From Methanothrix sp. (GTDB lineage: Archaea > Halobacteriota > Methanosarcinia > Methanotrichales > Methanotrichaceae), in assembly GCA_025361645.1 (NCBI GenBank), contig JANYKI010000134.1:1-34114 (forward strand): DNA of 34,114 bases, read 5' to 3'. Each line of letters opens with the position of its first letter. The first letter of the stretch is position 1. The notes beneath the pieces were generated by a model. That model searched no databases. It had not been told where the DNA came from and saw only the letters and a program-made list of their open reading frames with translations. The position numbers were made by a program, and so were the translations under genes. Below are positions 16,451 to 24,097 of this stretch, piece by piece.

Positions 16451-17695
16451 ATGGACTTCGCCGATATCTATCCTTTTTTGGTCGCCCTGCTCATAGGCGC
16501 ACTCATCGGCACGGAGCGGCAGCGCCGGCTGGTTGAGGATAAGGTGCGGGGCGTGGCAGGTCTACGCACCTTCGTCTTGATCGCCCTGCTAGGATCACTG
16601 TGCTCCGCTCTGGCCGTCCATTTCGGCCCCGGTTTTGCCATGGCATCCATGGCCACCTTCACCATCCTGGTGGCCGTAGGATATGCCGCTTCGATCAGCA
16701 CTCTGGGCAGAGTCGATTTCACAGCAGCCGTGGCTGCGGTTGTCACCTTCGCTTTGGGAATGCTGGCCGGCTTTCCCGATAGCATGCAATTAGCTGTGGC
16801 CCTGTCCATCATCACCACCTGGGTTCTGGCCACGCGAACTATCACGCACCATTATGTAGAAGTGCTAAGCGAGACGGATCTGCTAGATACCCTCAAGATG
16901 GGCATAATCGCCCTGGTCATCTATCCGCTCTTGCCCGAGACGCCCCTGGGCCCCTGGGGAGTTCTCAACCCCCGCCAGATCTGGCTCTTCGTGGTGCTGG
17001 TCAGCCTCATCGGCTACGTGGGCTACATCGCGATCCGCATCTTGGGTGCGGAGAGAGGCCTAAGCCTTACGGGCATCCTGGGCGGCCTGGTTTCCAGCAC
17101 CGCCGTTACCTCCTCCATGGCCGCGGAGGTGAGGGAGAGCCCCGAGATACTGCCCTCCGCCGTCTTCGCCACGGCCATCGCGAGCTGCACCATGTTCCTC
17201 AGAATCCTCTTCATCGTACTGCTAGTAAACAGGGATCTCTTCTTGGCCCTTTTGCCCCATCTGCTGCTCATGACGTTTGTGGGCGCGGCGTTGGCTTATT
17301 TGCTGGTCAGAAAGAACGCCCCGCAGGGAAAGGATGTGCCGGTGAAAGATCCCTTCCGCATCATACCCGCACTGAAGTTTGGTGCATTCTTCGCCTTTGT
17401 GCTCATCATCTCCAAGCTGGCCAATGTTTACTTCGGCGATGCGGGAATTTATGGGGCAGGCATTGTCTCCGGCCTGGCAGATGTCGATGCCATTGCCCTC
17501 ACCATGGCCTCCTTGGCCCAATCGACCGTCGTTCCCGCCGTGGCCGTCACCACCATCACCCTGGCCGCCATAACCAACACCCTGGTCAAGCTCATCCTGG
17601 CTTACGTGCTGGGGACAAGGGAATTTGGCAACAAGATGGCGGTGATCTTCCTGCCAATGGTAGTGGTGGGGCTCGTTGCGCTATTTTTCCTATGA
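16451..17695 (+). CDS. MgtC/SapB plus DUF4010 membrane protein
   Basis: The 414-residue polytopic protein begins with an MgtC-type segment (YPFLVALLIGALIGTERQRR, then GVAGLRTFVLIALLGS) with the conserved TERQRR and GLRT patterns. It continues into a DUF4010 C-terminal half (ERGLSLTGILGGLVSSTAVT, GAGIVSGLADVDAIALTMAS). Around eleven hydrophobic helices are visible. MgtC relatives take part in magnesium stress and envelope homeostasis; the archaeal fusion has no assigned substrate. No Shine-Dalgarno is obvious before the ATG, so a leaderless or short-leader transcript is likely. Confidence 0.85.
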   Translation: MDFADIYPFLVALLIGALIGTERQRRLVEDKVRGVAGLRTFVLIALLGSLCSALAVHFGPGFAMASMATFTILVAVGYAASISTLGRVDFTAAVAAVVTFALGMLAGFPDSMQLAVALSIITTWVLATRTITHHYVEVLSETDLLDTLKMGIIALVIYPLLPETPLGPWGVLNPRQIWLFVVLVSLIGYVGYIAIRILGAERGLSLTGILGGLVSSTAVTSSMAAEVRESPEILPSAVFATAIASCTMFLRILFIVLLVNRDLFLALLPHLLLMTFVGAALAYLLVRKNAPQGKDVPVKDPFRIIPALKFGAFFAFVLIISKLANVYFGDAGIYGAGIVSGLADVDAIALTMASLAQSTVVPAVAVTTITLAAITNTLVKLILAYVLGTREFGNKMAVIFLPMVVVGLVALFFL

Positions 17696-17705
17696 ATTCC
17701 ATTTT

Positions 17706-17780
17706 GTTATAACCAGCGGCTAACGACGTTTTCAACCACAGAGATCACAAAAGACGCACAGAGAGCGACTAACTAACAAC
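17706..17780 (+). repeat. Dispersed repeat, copy 2
   Basis: Starts GTTATAACCAGCGGCTAACG, then CAACCACAGAGATCACAAAA, GACGCACAGAGAGCGACT and AACTAACAAC. It matches the minus strand of 4266-4349 with a few substitutions and small indels, and lies just after the MgtC gene and before tRNA-Val. Confidence 0.8.
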
Positions 17781-17845
17781 TAAAAAACATAGTAACCTGA
17801 GGTTAGACTCTAGAAATAACAAAGAGCGAAAACGATTGAGGATTA

Positions 17846-17919
17846 TGGGCCCGACGCGATTCGAACGCGTGATCCCCGCCGTGTAAGGGCGATGTCATAA
17901 CCAGCTAGACCACGGGCCC
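17846..17919 (-). tRNA. tRNA-Val (TAC)
   Basis: The minus strand folds as a cloverleaf: acceptor GGGCCCG/CGGGCCC, T arm GCGTTCGAATCGC, anticodon loop CTTACAC with anticodon TAC, discriminator A, and no encoded CCA. A TATA-like TCTAATATGA lies upstream near 17945. Confidence 0.92.
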
Positions 17920-18018
17920 TGCCTCTTTCACTATCTCCTCGTCATATTAGATCTTATCGCTCCTATGCCTTCGATGCGTAGTCCCGAAACCTTTGACTTT
18001 ATTACTCATCAATGTGGC

Positions 18019-18198
18019 ATGGGAAAGAAGAATAAAGTCGTAAAGCTAACTGATAGGAAGATCAGATATATCATTCTGGAAAGGATCATTGATTTCCAGC
18101 ACGGAAAGCATATCCCGCATAATGCCATTCATAAGGAACTGCTATCTCATGGTTTGGCCAATTTGAACCGCAACAAATCGAAGCGCAGAAAACCCTGA
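18019..18198 (+). pseudogene. Truncated IS481-type transposase remnant
   Basis: The frame reads MGKKNKVVKLTDRKIRYII, the helix-turn-helix start of IS481-type archaeal transposases. It then jumps straight to HIPHNAIHKELLSHGLANLN and KSKRRKP, which in intact copies lies much further along, and stops there. The intervening HTH region and the whole DDE catalytic domain are missing. It lies 100 bp from tRNA-Val, and the next piece is an LRV-gene fragment, consistent with a rearranged insertion site. Confidence 0.65.
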
Positions 18199-18210
18199 AT
18201 TCGGTTCGAA

Positions 18211-18337
18211 TCTAACCCATCCTCCCCCGCGCCGCCTTCTGCACGCTCTGATCCTGATCCTCGGCCAACCGTTTCAGTGTCTCGGCAAGGGTATTGCGAT
18301 TTTGCGCCACAGCCGCCCGCATAATTCATGAACGATG
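18211..18337 (-). pseudogene. 3'-end fragment of an LRV/HEAT-repeat gene, copy 1
   Basis: Minus-strand translation from ATG 18322 gives MRAAVAQNRNTLAETLKRLA, then EDQDQSVQKAARGRMG and a stop at 18212. It matches the last repeat of the full LRV gene at 19910-20749. Upstream of the ATG the frame has a TGA. Its 5' edge (TCGTTCATGAATTATG) matches the edge of copy 2. Confidence 0.8.
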
Positions 18338-18619
18338 GTGGAATCCAGATTGGACAACGGGGCAGAATCACGGCTACGCCGGAGGACAGACCCGTTGGTG
18401 CTCTAGCCCCCGATCCGACTGGAAGACGGCGACTGACGGGAGTTAGTGCACGGTGAGGCGGGGAATGGCGAGTATCCCTGGTCTGTGGTCAATGTCAGGA
18501 AGTGTGGTGAATGGATCATGTTTTTTCGTCCTGCGAACTCTCTGGATTGAGGAAAGCAGATTCATTTCCCATAAACTTAACATATAATAAAGAGCCATAC
18601 CGAAAATAGAGGGATTAAA
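18338..18619. other. Unexplained stretch between LRV fragment and small secreted gene
   Basis: Contains no supported gene. It has two blocks: a GC-rich one at about 18365-18470 and an AT-rich upstream region (CTTAACATATAATAAAG) that may be the promoter of the next gene. Confidence 0.35.
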
Positions 18620-19009
18620 ATATCTAAGAACGCCAACAGGGCACAGTGGATACTGTTATTTGCATCGCTAATTTGGGTTTTATTCCCGTCTGTTGAAGCT
18701 CAAGCAGGAATATGCCCGAATTATTATGGTCCGTATGAACCTAATCCCACGGGGCAAACTGGTTGCGAAAATATGATGCAACCGGGAACCTATAATATTC
18801 AGTGGGCTCATGGGCCCCAGAGCAATTGGGATTGGCAGTTTTGGGATCAATTAGATATGAAGGCAAACATGAAGTACGTGCTGACGTATGACTCAAGTGG
18901 AGAACTATCAATTGATGAATCGGAAGATTCAGGCTTAACCGGATATACTGTGATTTGCGGTAGAAACAATGGATTAGATGAATTCGGTTTCTGCCTAGAG
19001 CCGATATGA
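18620..19009 (+). CDS. Small secreted protein, start codon apparently altered
   Basis: From 18620 the frame reads ISKNANRAQWILLFASLIWV and then LFPSVEAQAG, a clear signal peptide, followed by ICPNYYGPYEPNPTGQTGCE, WDWQFWDQLDMK, YVLTYDSSGEL and a C-terminal pair of Cys (VICGRN, FGFCLEPI). The position that should be a start codon is ATA (18620), with GGG 6 nt upstream; no ATG, GTG or TTG precedes the signal peptide in frame. The first ATG at 18773 would lose the signal. It may use a non-standard start or be a recent pseudogene. The family is not recognised. Confidence 0.55.
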   Translation: MSKNANRAQWILLFASLIWVLFPSVEAQAGICPNYYGPYEPNPTGQTGCENMMQPGTYNIQWAHGPQSNWDWQFWDQLDMKANMKYVLTYDSSGELSIDESEDSGLTGYTVICGRNNGLDEFGFCLEPI

Positions 19010-19208
19010 AATACAAATCAGGAAGAACATTTTAGATCCCATCCGTATTCTGACAGGTGGATAGAACTTTGCCTCGATCCCACATCATTATATGAATGGG
19101 TGGTTAGGTCAAAGTGGCTTTAAGCAGATTTTGGGAAGTCGCATGCGGTACTATGAATAACTTGCAGACTCCCAAGATGTGCTCGGTTTTTTTTATCTCG
19201 CGCATCCA

Positions 19209-19337
19209 TCTAACCCATCCTGCCCAGCGCCCCGCCTTCTGCACGCTCTGGTCCGGATCCTCAGCCAGTCGTTTCAGTGTCTCGGCAGGATTATGGCGAT
19301 TTTGCGCCACATCCGCCCGCATAATCCATGAACGATT
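19209..19337 (-). pseudogene. 3'-end fragment of an LRV/HEAT-repeat gene, copy 2
   Basis: Minus-strand translation gives NRSWIMRADVAQNRHNPAET, then LKRLAEDPDQSVQKAG, before a one-base shift alters the tail (RWAGWVRWMRE). It is the same repeat unit as copy 1 and the end of the full gene. It shares the TAACCCAT 3' edge and the preceding GCGCATCCATC with the full gene. Confidence 0.8.
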
Positions 19338-19391
19338 GTCTCAGATCAAAGAACCGTAAGGTATAGATAAAGTCAGAATATAACGCATGGC

Positions 19392-19892
19392 ATGAAAAAA
19401 ATATTTGTGGCTCTGTATTTAGCGGTCTTATGTACCAGTGTCCTAGCCTTGGCAGAAGAACGGAGCTATCAATCAGCAAATTTGACAGAAAAAACAAGTA
19501 TCGAAAAACAGGTAAACCTCAATCAAAGCGAATTTCAATTAGTTCAGGTCAATCTCATTGATCTAGCCCAACAAAAGAGTGTGGACACGAAGGACGGTCT
19601 CAATATAACTCAAGTGGCATCTGGGAAGAATGCCAGCGTCAATTTAGTAATGGGTCCCACCGGCTCGATCCTAAAGATGCACTATCATCAATACCATGAT
19701 GAGATAACCTATTGCATTAAAGGCCAGGCCGTCATGAACGTATCCGGCAAGGAATTAGTGATGAAAGCCGGAGATCTGATGTACATACCGGCATTAATGC
19801 TCCATGGATCAGAAGTAACCGGCAATGAAACTTTGCAGCTCATCTCTATCTTTACACCACCATTTGACGGGAAAGACAGAATTTACGTTTAG
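19392..19892 (+). CDS. Secreted cupin-domain protein
   Basis: The 166-residue product has a signal peptide (MKKIFVALYLAVLCTSVLALAE) and a single cupin barrel. Motif 1 is LKMHYHQYHDEITYCIKG, with metal-binding His residues and Glu; motif 2 is AGDLMYIPALMLHG. Cupins bind metals and act as isomerases, dioxygenases or binding proteins; the export signal suggests an extracellular ligand role. It sits between LRV fragment 2 and the full LRV gene, on the opposite strand. Confidence 0.8.
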   Translation: MKKIFVALYLAVLCTSVLALAEERSYQSANLTEKTSIEKQVNLNQSEFQLVQVNLIDLAQQKSVDTKDGLNITQVASGKNASVNLVMGPTGSILKMHYHQYHDEITYCIKGQAVMNVSGKELVMKAGDLMYIPALMLHGSEVTGNETLQLISIFTPPFDGKDRIYV

Positions 19893-19909
19893 TCAAACAG
19901 CGCATCCAT

Positions 19910-20749
19910 CTAACCCATATTCCCTCGTGCCGCCTTCTGCACGCTCTGATCCGAGTCATCGGCCAACCGTTTCAGTGTCTCGGCTGTGGTATTGGAATTT
20001 TGCGCCACAGCCGCCCGCACCATCCAGGACCAGTGCCCGGACAGCTCATCCAGAATCTTGCCCTCCAGCAATTCATTGCAGGCCAGCGCTTCTCTAACCT
20101 CCCAGCTCCTGTCGGTAGCGAGAACGGCCAGCGCCCCCGCGGGCGTGCGGGGATTTTGCGCCGCCGTTACCCGCACATCCAAAATCCTGTCGGCTGAGAG
20201 ATAGGTAAGCAGATCCATCGGGGTGGACGGGTTCTTGGCGATGTTGTTTCGCACCTCCCAGAACACATCCTTGACCATCTTGCTCATCGATTCCACAGAT
20301 AGAAGGGGATTGGATGCCGCCGCGGCTCGAACATGCTCCTCAGAGTCACGGGCGAGAAAGGCCAGGGTCGATGGATTGATGTTCGGGCTCTTTGCCGTCG
20401 CCTCCTTTACAAGATAGCGATTCTTCTGCAAAGTGCAATCGTAGTCCACCATCTCATCTGCCGCCAGCATCTCTAAAATCTCGCATGCGGCGCGGCGATT
20501 CAATGCCACCGCCGCCCGCACATATCCGGAGCTGTCCTCGGCTAGCCGGGCCAGTGCCGGCGCTGATGCGCTTGCATTGCCGGCTACCGCTTCCCTCACC
20601 CATTGCACCTTGTCCCTGGATAAGAATTCCAGGATATTCTCTGGCACATCAGCACTCCAGGCCACTTTTCTTCGCACGTGCCAGTCCCAGGAGCGGGAGA
20701 GCCCTTCTGCATCGTCCAGTCCTTTTTTGTCCTCTTGTGGCGCGCTCAT
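19910..20749 (-). CDS. LRV/HEAT-like repeat protein
   Basis: The 279-residue product is built of about nine helical repeats with the pattern VR.AVA.NP...L..LA.D, as in WHVRRKVAWSADVP, YVRAAVALNRRA, HVRAAAASNPLL, DVRVTAAQNPRTP and MVRAAVAQNSNTT. This is the leucine-rich-repeat-variant or HEAT class, a protein-protein interaction scaffold. The start is 3 nt after the stop of the Vms1-like gene, so the pair is an operon. Two detached copies of its last repeat lie at 18211 and 19209. Confidence 0.8.
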   Translation of the reverse strand: MSAPQEDKKGLDDAEGLSRSWDWHVRRKVAWSADVPENILEFLSRDKVQWVREAVAGNASASAPALARLAEDSSGYVRAAVALNRRAACEILEMLAADEMVDYDCTLQKNRYLVKEATAKSPNINPSTLAFLARDSEEHVRAAAASNPLLSVESMSKMVKDVFWEVRNNIAKNPSTPMDLLTYLSADRILDVRVTAAQNPRTPAGALAVLATDRSWEVREALACNELLEGKILDELSGHWSWMVRAAVAQNSNTTAETLKRLADDSDQSVQKAARGNMG

Positions 20750-20752
20750 TTT

Positions 20753-21691
20753 TTATATCTCAATTCTGTAGCAGGTAAAGCCATAAACCTCTTCCAAAAG
20801 CTCCTTTGTCTTTCGTTCCTCGTGCCGCTCCAGCCTTCTCTCTATCACAGGTAGACCAATGCCGGGGGCGAACTGGCGGATGAGGCTCTCTTCGCCCGAA
20901 AGCACGGCGTACTTGAGGAGGGTTTTATACTTGCCCATCATCTCGGCCAGCTTTTCCTGCACCATATCAAGGTGACTCTTGATATCCTCCTCACGTAGCC
21001 TCTCAAACCTTTTCTGGCTCCAGCCGCCTTTGGAGTGCTTGCCCATTACCGAGCTATCCACCTGCTCCTCTGCCTCGAAGCCCTCCCGGGAAAGAGCCAC
21101 CCCTAAGAAGGTCTCTCCGGCATGGGCAGAGACGACCAGCACGGGCGTGTCCATCATCTCCTCCAGGGAATCGAGTGCAAAAATGCTGCCTTCCCGAGAA
21201 TAGCTCTCCTGGATGGGAAAAGGTGGGATGAGTTGCAGAGAGAAGAGCTGAGGACTATGCAGGATTATTCCGCCTCGCTGGGACTTGATGGCGGAAGCTG
21301 CTTTTTTGATTTGCGAAGGGAGGGTATCGTCCTCTGGAACGAGTCCTGGGTAAAAAGCAACCAGCAGATCATCCTTAGGAGAGCGGCAGGCCTTGAGCCT
21401 CTCCATAAGCAGATCCATCTCCCGCAAGCTCAGCTTTCTTGCCTTTGGCTTTTGCTCTTCACACCTCTCCATCGCAGTCGGCGTAGGGGTGGTGAGGGCG
21501 GCGGCCTTTTGCTCGGCGGCTTTGAGGGCTAAATTTGCCTCCTGGTTGGCAGAGGAGAGTTTGCGCATCTTCTCGTCCCGCTTTTCCAGGGTGCGCAGGA
21601 GTTCCTCCTTTTCGTCCTCCAGCTTGGCCAGGGCGGCCTGCAGCTCCAAAATGCGATCGTCCAGCTTCTTTTTGCCGAAGAGGTCTACCAA
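20753..21691 (-). CDS. Vms1/ANKZF1-like (VLRF1) peptidyl-tRNA hydrolase
   Basis: VLRF1 proteins cleave peptidyl-tRNA on stalled 50S or 60S subunits during ribosome rescue. The 312-residue product has an N-terminal coiled coil (about residues 10-65, rich in Glu, Lys and Leu) and a release-factor-like domain: TPVLVVSAHAGETFLGVALS, then VMGKHSKGGWSQKRFERLRE, where GGWSQ takes the place of the catalytic GGQ-type loop, then a helical region. The start is a TTG at 21691 with a strong AGGAGG 8 nt upstream. It is followed 3 nt later by the LRV-repeat gene. Family call is good; activity is inferred. Confidence 0.75.
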   Translation of the reverse strand: MVDLFGKKKLDDRILELQAALAKLEDEKEELLRTLEKRDEKMRKLSSANQEANLALKAAEQKAAALTTPTPTAMERCEEQKPKARKLSLREMDLLMERLKACRSPKDDLLVAFYPGLVPEDDTLPSQIKKAASAIKSQRGGIILHSPQLFSLQLIPPFPIQESYSREGSIFALDSLEEMMDTPVLVVSAHAGETFLGVALSREGFEAEEQVDSSVMGKHSKGGWSQKRFERLREEDIKSHLDMVQEKLAEMMGKYKTLLKYAVLSGEESLIRQFAPGIGLPVIERRLERHEERKTKELLEEVYGFTCYRIEI

Positions 21692-21842
21692 TGTCGCGTC
21701 CTCCTAATTTTACCAGGCCCCTCTGACATCGACGTAGGGGGGCAGAAATCATTCAAGAGATACTCTGATGTCTGCCTGCTTTAAATATGCTTTTCCGGGT
21801 CAGCACAGGATTAAATACCGCAGAAGGCATTGTGTAATCCGG

Positions 21843-22076
21843 ATGAGAACATTTCGTTATAAAATTCAGATCAGGCCGGAGACAGATGGAACATACACCG
21901 TGATCGTCCCAGCACTTCCAGGATGCTTGACCTTCGGCGACAGCATTGAGGAGGCCATCGAGATGGCAAAGGAGGCCATCGAGCTGTATATCGAAAGCCT
22001 TGCAGCTAGAGGCAAAGAGATTCCCCTTGAAGAGGATCGGATCGAAACGACAATAACCGTAAAAGCCAATGCCTAA
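21843..22076 (+). CDS. hicB: HicB-family antitoxin
   Basis: The 77-residue product has the HicB fold: YKIQIRPETDGTYTVIVPAL, then PGCLTFGDSIEEAIEMAKEA and IELYIESL. HicB binds and neutralises the HicA mRNA interferase. It lacks an obvious DNA-binding tail. It overlaps hicA by 8 nt, the compact arrangement of such pairs, though with antitoxin first. Confidence 0.85.
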   Translation: MRTFRYKIQIRPETDGTYTVIVPALPGCLTFGDSIEEAIEMAKEAIELYIESLAARGKEIPLEEDRIETTITVKANA

Positions 22077-22293
22077 ATTACCCGTCCTATCTCCAGAGAA
22101 GCTTGCCAAAGCCCTGGAAAAGAAAGGGTTCGAATTAGACCGCATTAGGGGTAGTCATCATGCCTATTGCCATCCTGATCTCGATATCACAGTTATTATT
22201 CCGTTCCACAAAAAAGAGGTGGGCAAAGGATTGCTCATAGAGATCATGAAACAAGCAGGCATGACGCGAGAAGAGCTATTGGATCTGTTGTAG
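22069..22293 (+). CDS. hicA: HicA-family toxin (mRNA interferase)
   Basis: The 74-residue product has a double-stranded RNA-binding-like fold: LAKALEKKGFELDRIRGSHH with the catalytic-type His in GSHHAY, then ITVIIPFHKKEVGKGLLIEI. All key residues are present, so the pair looks functional. The ATG at 22069 overlaps the hicB 3' end. Confidence 0.88.
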   Translation: MPKLPVLSPEKLAKALEKKGFELDRIRGSHHAYCHPDLDITVIIPFHKKEVGKGLLIEIMKQAGMTREELLDLL

Positions 22294-22332
22294 AAATATC
22301 GTGCGGATAATATCATCATTTAAGAATTATAT

Positions 22333-23310
22333 TCATCGCACGAACTTCTCAATCAGGTCTAACGACGTCGTCTCCAGGCCGCACTCCTGTAAATGGTGCG
22401 CCAGCAGGCTGGCCCGTTCTCCCTCGGGATGGTAGACCAGCACTTCTCGGGGCGAGACATGCTCGATCATCTTCATCAGGCCACGAAAGTCCAGGTGATC
22501 GGAGAGTTGAATGGTGGGATAAGACGTATCCCTTCTTCCCGTGAGGAAATACTTGTTGCGGCTCTGCACCTGGTACAGATTCCAGGGCGTGACCACATTG
22601 GATATGCCCCCCTTCACCTCTGTGAGCGGCCCGGCAGCTTCTTTCATCAGCTCTCGCGTCAGGATCAGGCTCTTCTCGTCCATGCCGATCTCATCTTTGT
22701 AGCCCATGGCCCTCATGAGACCCACCGCCCGCTGGGCTTTGCCAAAAGCATAGGCACCAAAGCTTGCTCCGGACTCTAAAGCCTCGAAAAAGCCAGCCAG
22801 ATCGTCCTCAAAGATGCAGGTGGGATCATAGGGATCGCCGTAGTTGGCCTCAGAGACTAGAAAATCACATTTTGGCAGATGCTGGTAGTCTTTTACATCC
22901 CCGGTTACCAGCACCTTCTCTCCCGTCTCCGTCTGCCAGGAGAAAGCAGTCGATCCGATGGTGTGGCCGGTAGTATGCGTGTCCACTCGCACATCATCGA
23001 CCACAATGCTCTGCCCCACCTCAAAGGTGCGGCCTTTGTACTCCCGCTCGTAACGAATCTCTAAAGCGCGTGCCGTCTGTACGGAGGCGATAGCCCGCGG
23101 GGAGTTCATGGCTGATTTGCCGTAGTGATCGCTATGGGCATGAGTGATGAGATAGGCATCAGGCTGCACGCTGGCTTTGGGAGCGCGGCTGGTATCTATA
23201 GAAAAAAGGTGAGAGTCGAAGCGCAGGGCGAGATGAGGCGCACAACCTCCTCGGCTGTTGATCCTTCGCACCGCCTCCAGGCAATCGTCCCCGCCCGTTG
23301 TCTCTCCCAC
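22333..23310 (-). CDS. Metallo-beta-lactamase-fold RNA-processing nuclease-like protein
   Basis: The 325-residue product has the metal-binding HAHSDH motif (about residues 56-61), a second GHTIGSTAF region with His, VLVTGDVKDY with the bridging Asp, and a late YHPEGE. This layout fits MBL-fold mRNA 3'-end-processing or exonuclease-like proteins. The start is a GTG at 23310 preceded by AAGGAGAGG. It lies 27 nt after the thioredoxin gene and is likely co-transcribed with it. Confidence 0.75.
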   Translation of the reverse strand: MGETTGGDDCLEAVRRINSRGGCAPHLALRFDSHLFSIDTSRAPKASVQPDAYLITHAHSDHYGKSAMNSPRAIASVQTARALEIRYEREYKGRTFEVGQSIVVDDVRVDTHTTGHTIGSTAFSWQTETGEKVLVTGDVKDYQHLPKCDFLVSEANYGDPYDPTCIFEDDLAGFFEALESGASFGAYAFGKAQRAVGLMRAMGYKDEIGMDEKSLILTRELMKEAAGPLTEVKGGISNVVTPWNLYQVQSRNKYFLTGRRDTSYPTIQLSDHLDFRGLMKMIEHVSPREVLVYHPEGERASLLAHHLQECGLETTSLDLIEKFVR

Positions 23311-23337
23311 TCCTCTTTCCTCTCCTTGCTTTTTATC

Positions 23338-23610
23338 TCACTTCAGGGCTATGTTGATGGCTATTATCAGCTCTTCTTTAGCCGTGACACCCATCCACTT
23401 CTGTACTTCCACGCCGTCCTTCTCCAGGATGATGGTGGGCACAACCATAATGCCCTTCTCTAGAGCCAGGTCGCCCTCCTTGTCCACATTGATCTTCAGA
23501 AATTCCACCTTATCGCTGAAATCCGTGGCCAGATCCTCGAAGATGGGGCCCTGCATCTTGCAGGGTCCGCACCAGTCCGCATAAAAGTCCATAAGTTTGA
23601 GTTTAGCCAT
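23338..23610 (-). CDS. Small thioredoxin-like protein
   Basis: The 90-residue product carries the active site DWCGPCKMQGP and the cis-Pro in VVPTIIL. It is a minimal thioredoxin fold (MAKLKLMDFYA start), likely a cytoplasmic disulfide reductase. It precedes the MBL-fold gene in the same operon. Confidence 0.9.
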   Translation of the reverse strand: MAKLKLMDFYADWCGPCKMQGPIFEDLATDFSDKVEFLKINVDKEGDLALEKGIMVVPTIILEKDGVEVQKWMGVTAKEELIIAINIALK

Positions 23611-23645
23611 AATCTAACCGATGCACTTCCAGGTATATCAAATTA

Positions 23646-24095
23646 TCAAACTATGTCGAACTTAACCCCGATCTTAAATATCCTGAGGGTCGGCAAGACC
23701 AGCATCTTTCGTCCCGTCTTGGTCTTGATATCCTGCAATATTTCCTGGATTCGCTCCTCTGTGGCCGATACAGTGAACCACAGATTGTAGCCGCTCTTAT
23801 CCGGCCGCAGATAGTTATGCGAGACCTCAGTGTACTCATTAATGACCTGGGCTGCCCTATCCGCCTCTTCCCGGGATACTTCTAGAGCCGCCAAAATTCC
23901 GCTGCGGCCCAATTTACGAAGATCAAGAACCGGCCCGATCCTGCGCACCAGTCCCTCCTTCTGCAGACAAGAGAGCCGGGTTATTACCTCTTCTTCCTCC
24001 AGTCCCAGGGCCTGGCCTAAATCCCGGAAAGGTCGAGATGTTATGGGAAAGCCGTCTTGCACGGCAGAAAGCAGTTCTAAGTCGATCTCATCCAT
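23646..24095 (-). CDS. Siroheme decarboxylase subunit (AhbA/AhbB type, Lrp-like)
   Basis: AhbA and AhbB together decarboxylate siroheme to didecarboxysiroheme in the alternative heme route. The 149-residue product has a winged-helix N-terminus (DLELLSAVQDGFPITSRPF, LSCLQKEGLVRRIG) and an AsnC/Lrp-like C-terminus with VSHNYLRPDKSGYNLWFTVS, the diagnostic motif. Whether this is AhbA or AhbB is not clear. It starts 2 nt after the ahbD stop. Confidence 0.82.
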   Translation of the reverse strand: MDEIDLELLSAVQDGFPITSRPFRDLGQALGLEEEEVITRLSCLQKEGLVRRIGPVLDLRKLGRSGILAALEVSREEADRAAQVINEYTEVSHNYLRPDKSGYNLWFTVSATEERIQEILQDIKTKTGRKMLVLPTLRIFKIGVKFDIV

Positions 24096-24097
24096 GG

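Noticed and set aside
18360-18480. GC-rich block resembling structured RNA
   Set aside because: No recognisable tRNA, riboswitch or intron features; left as unexplained.
22069-22293. HicBA as a novel defence system
   Set aside because: Both proteins match well-known HicA and HicB features; it is an ordinary toxin-antitoxin pair.
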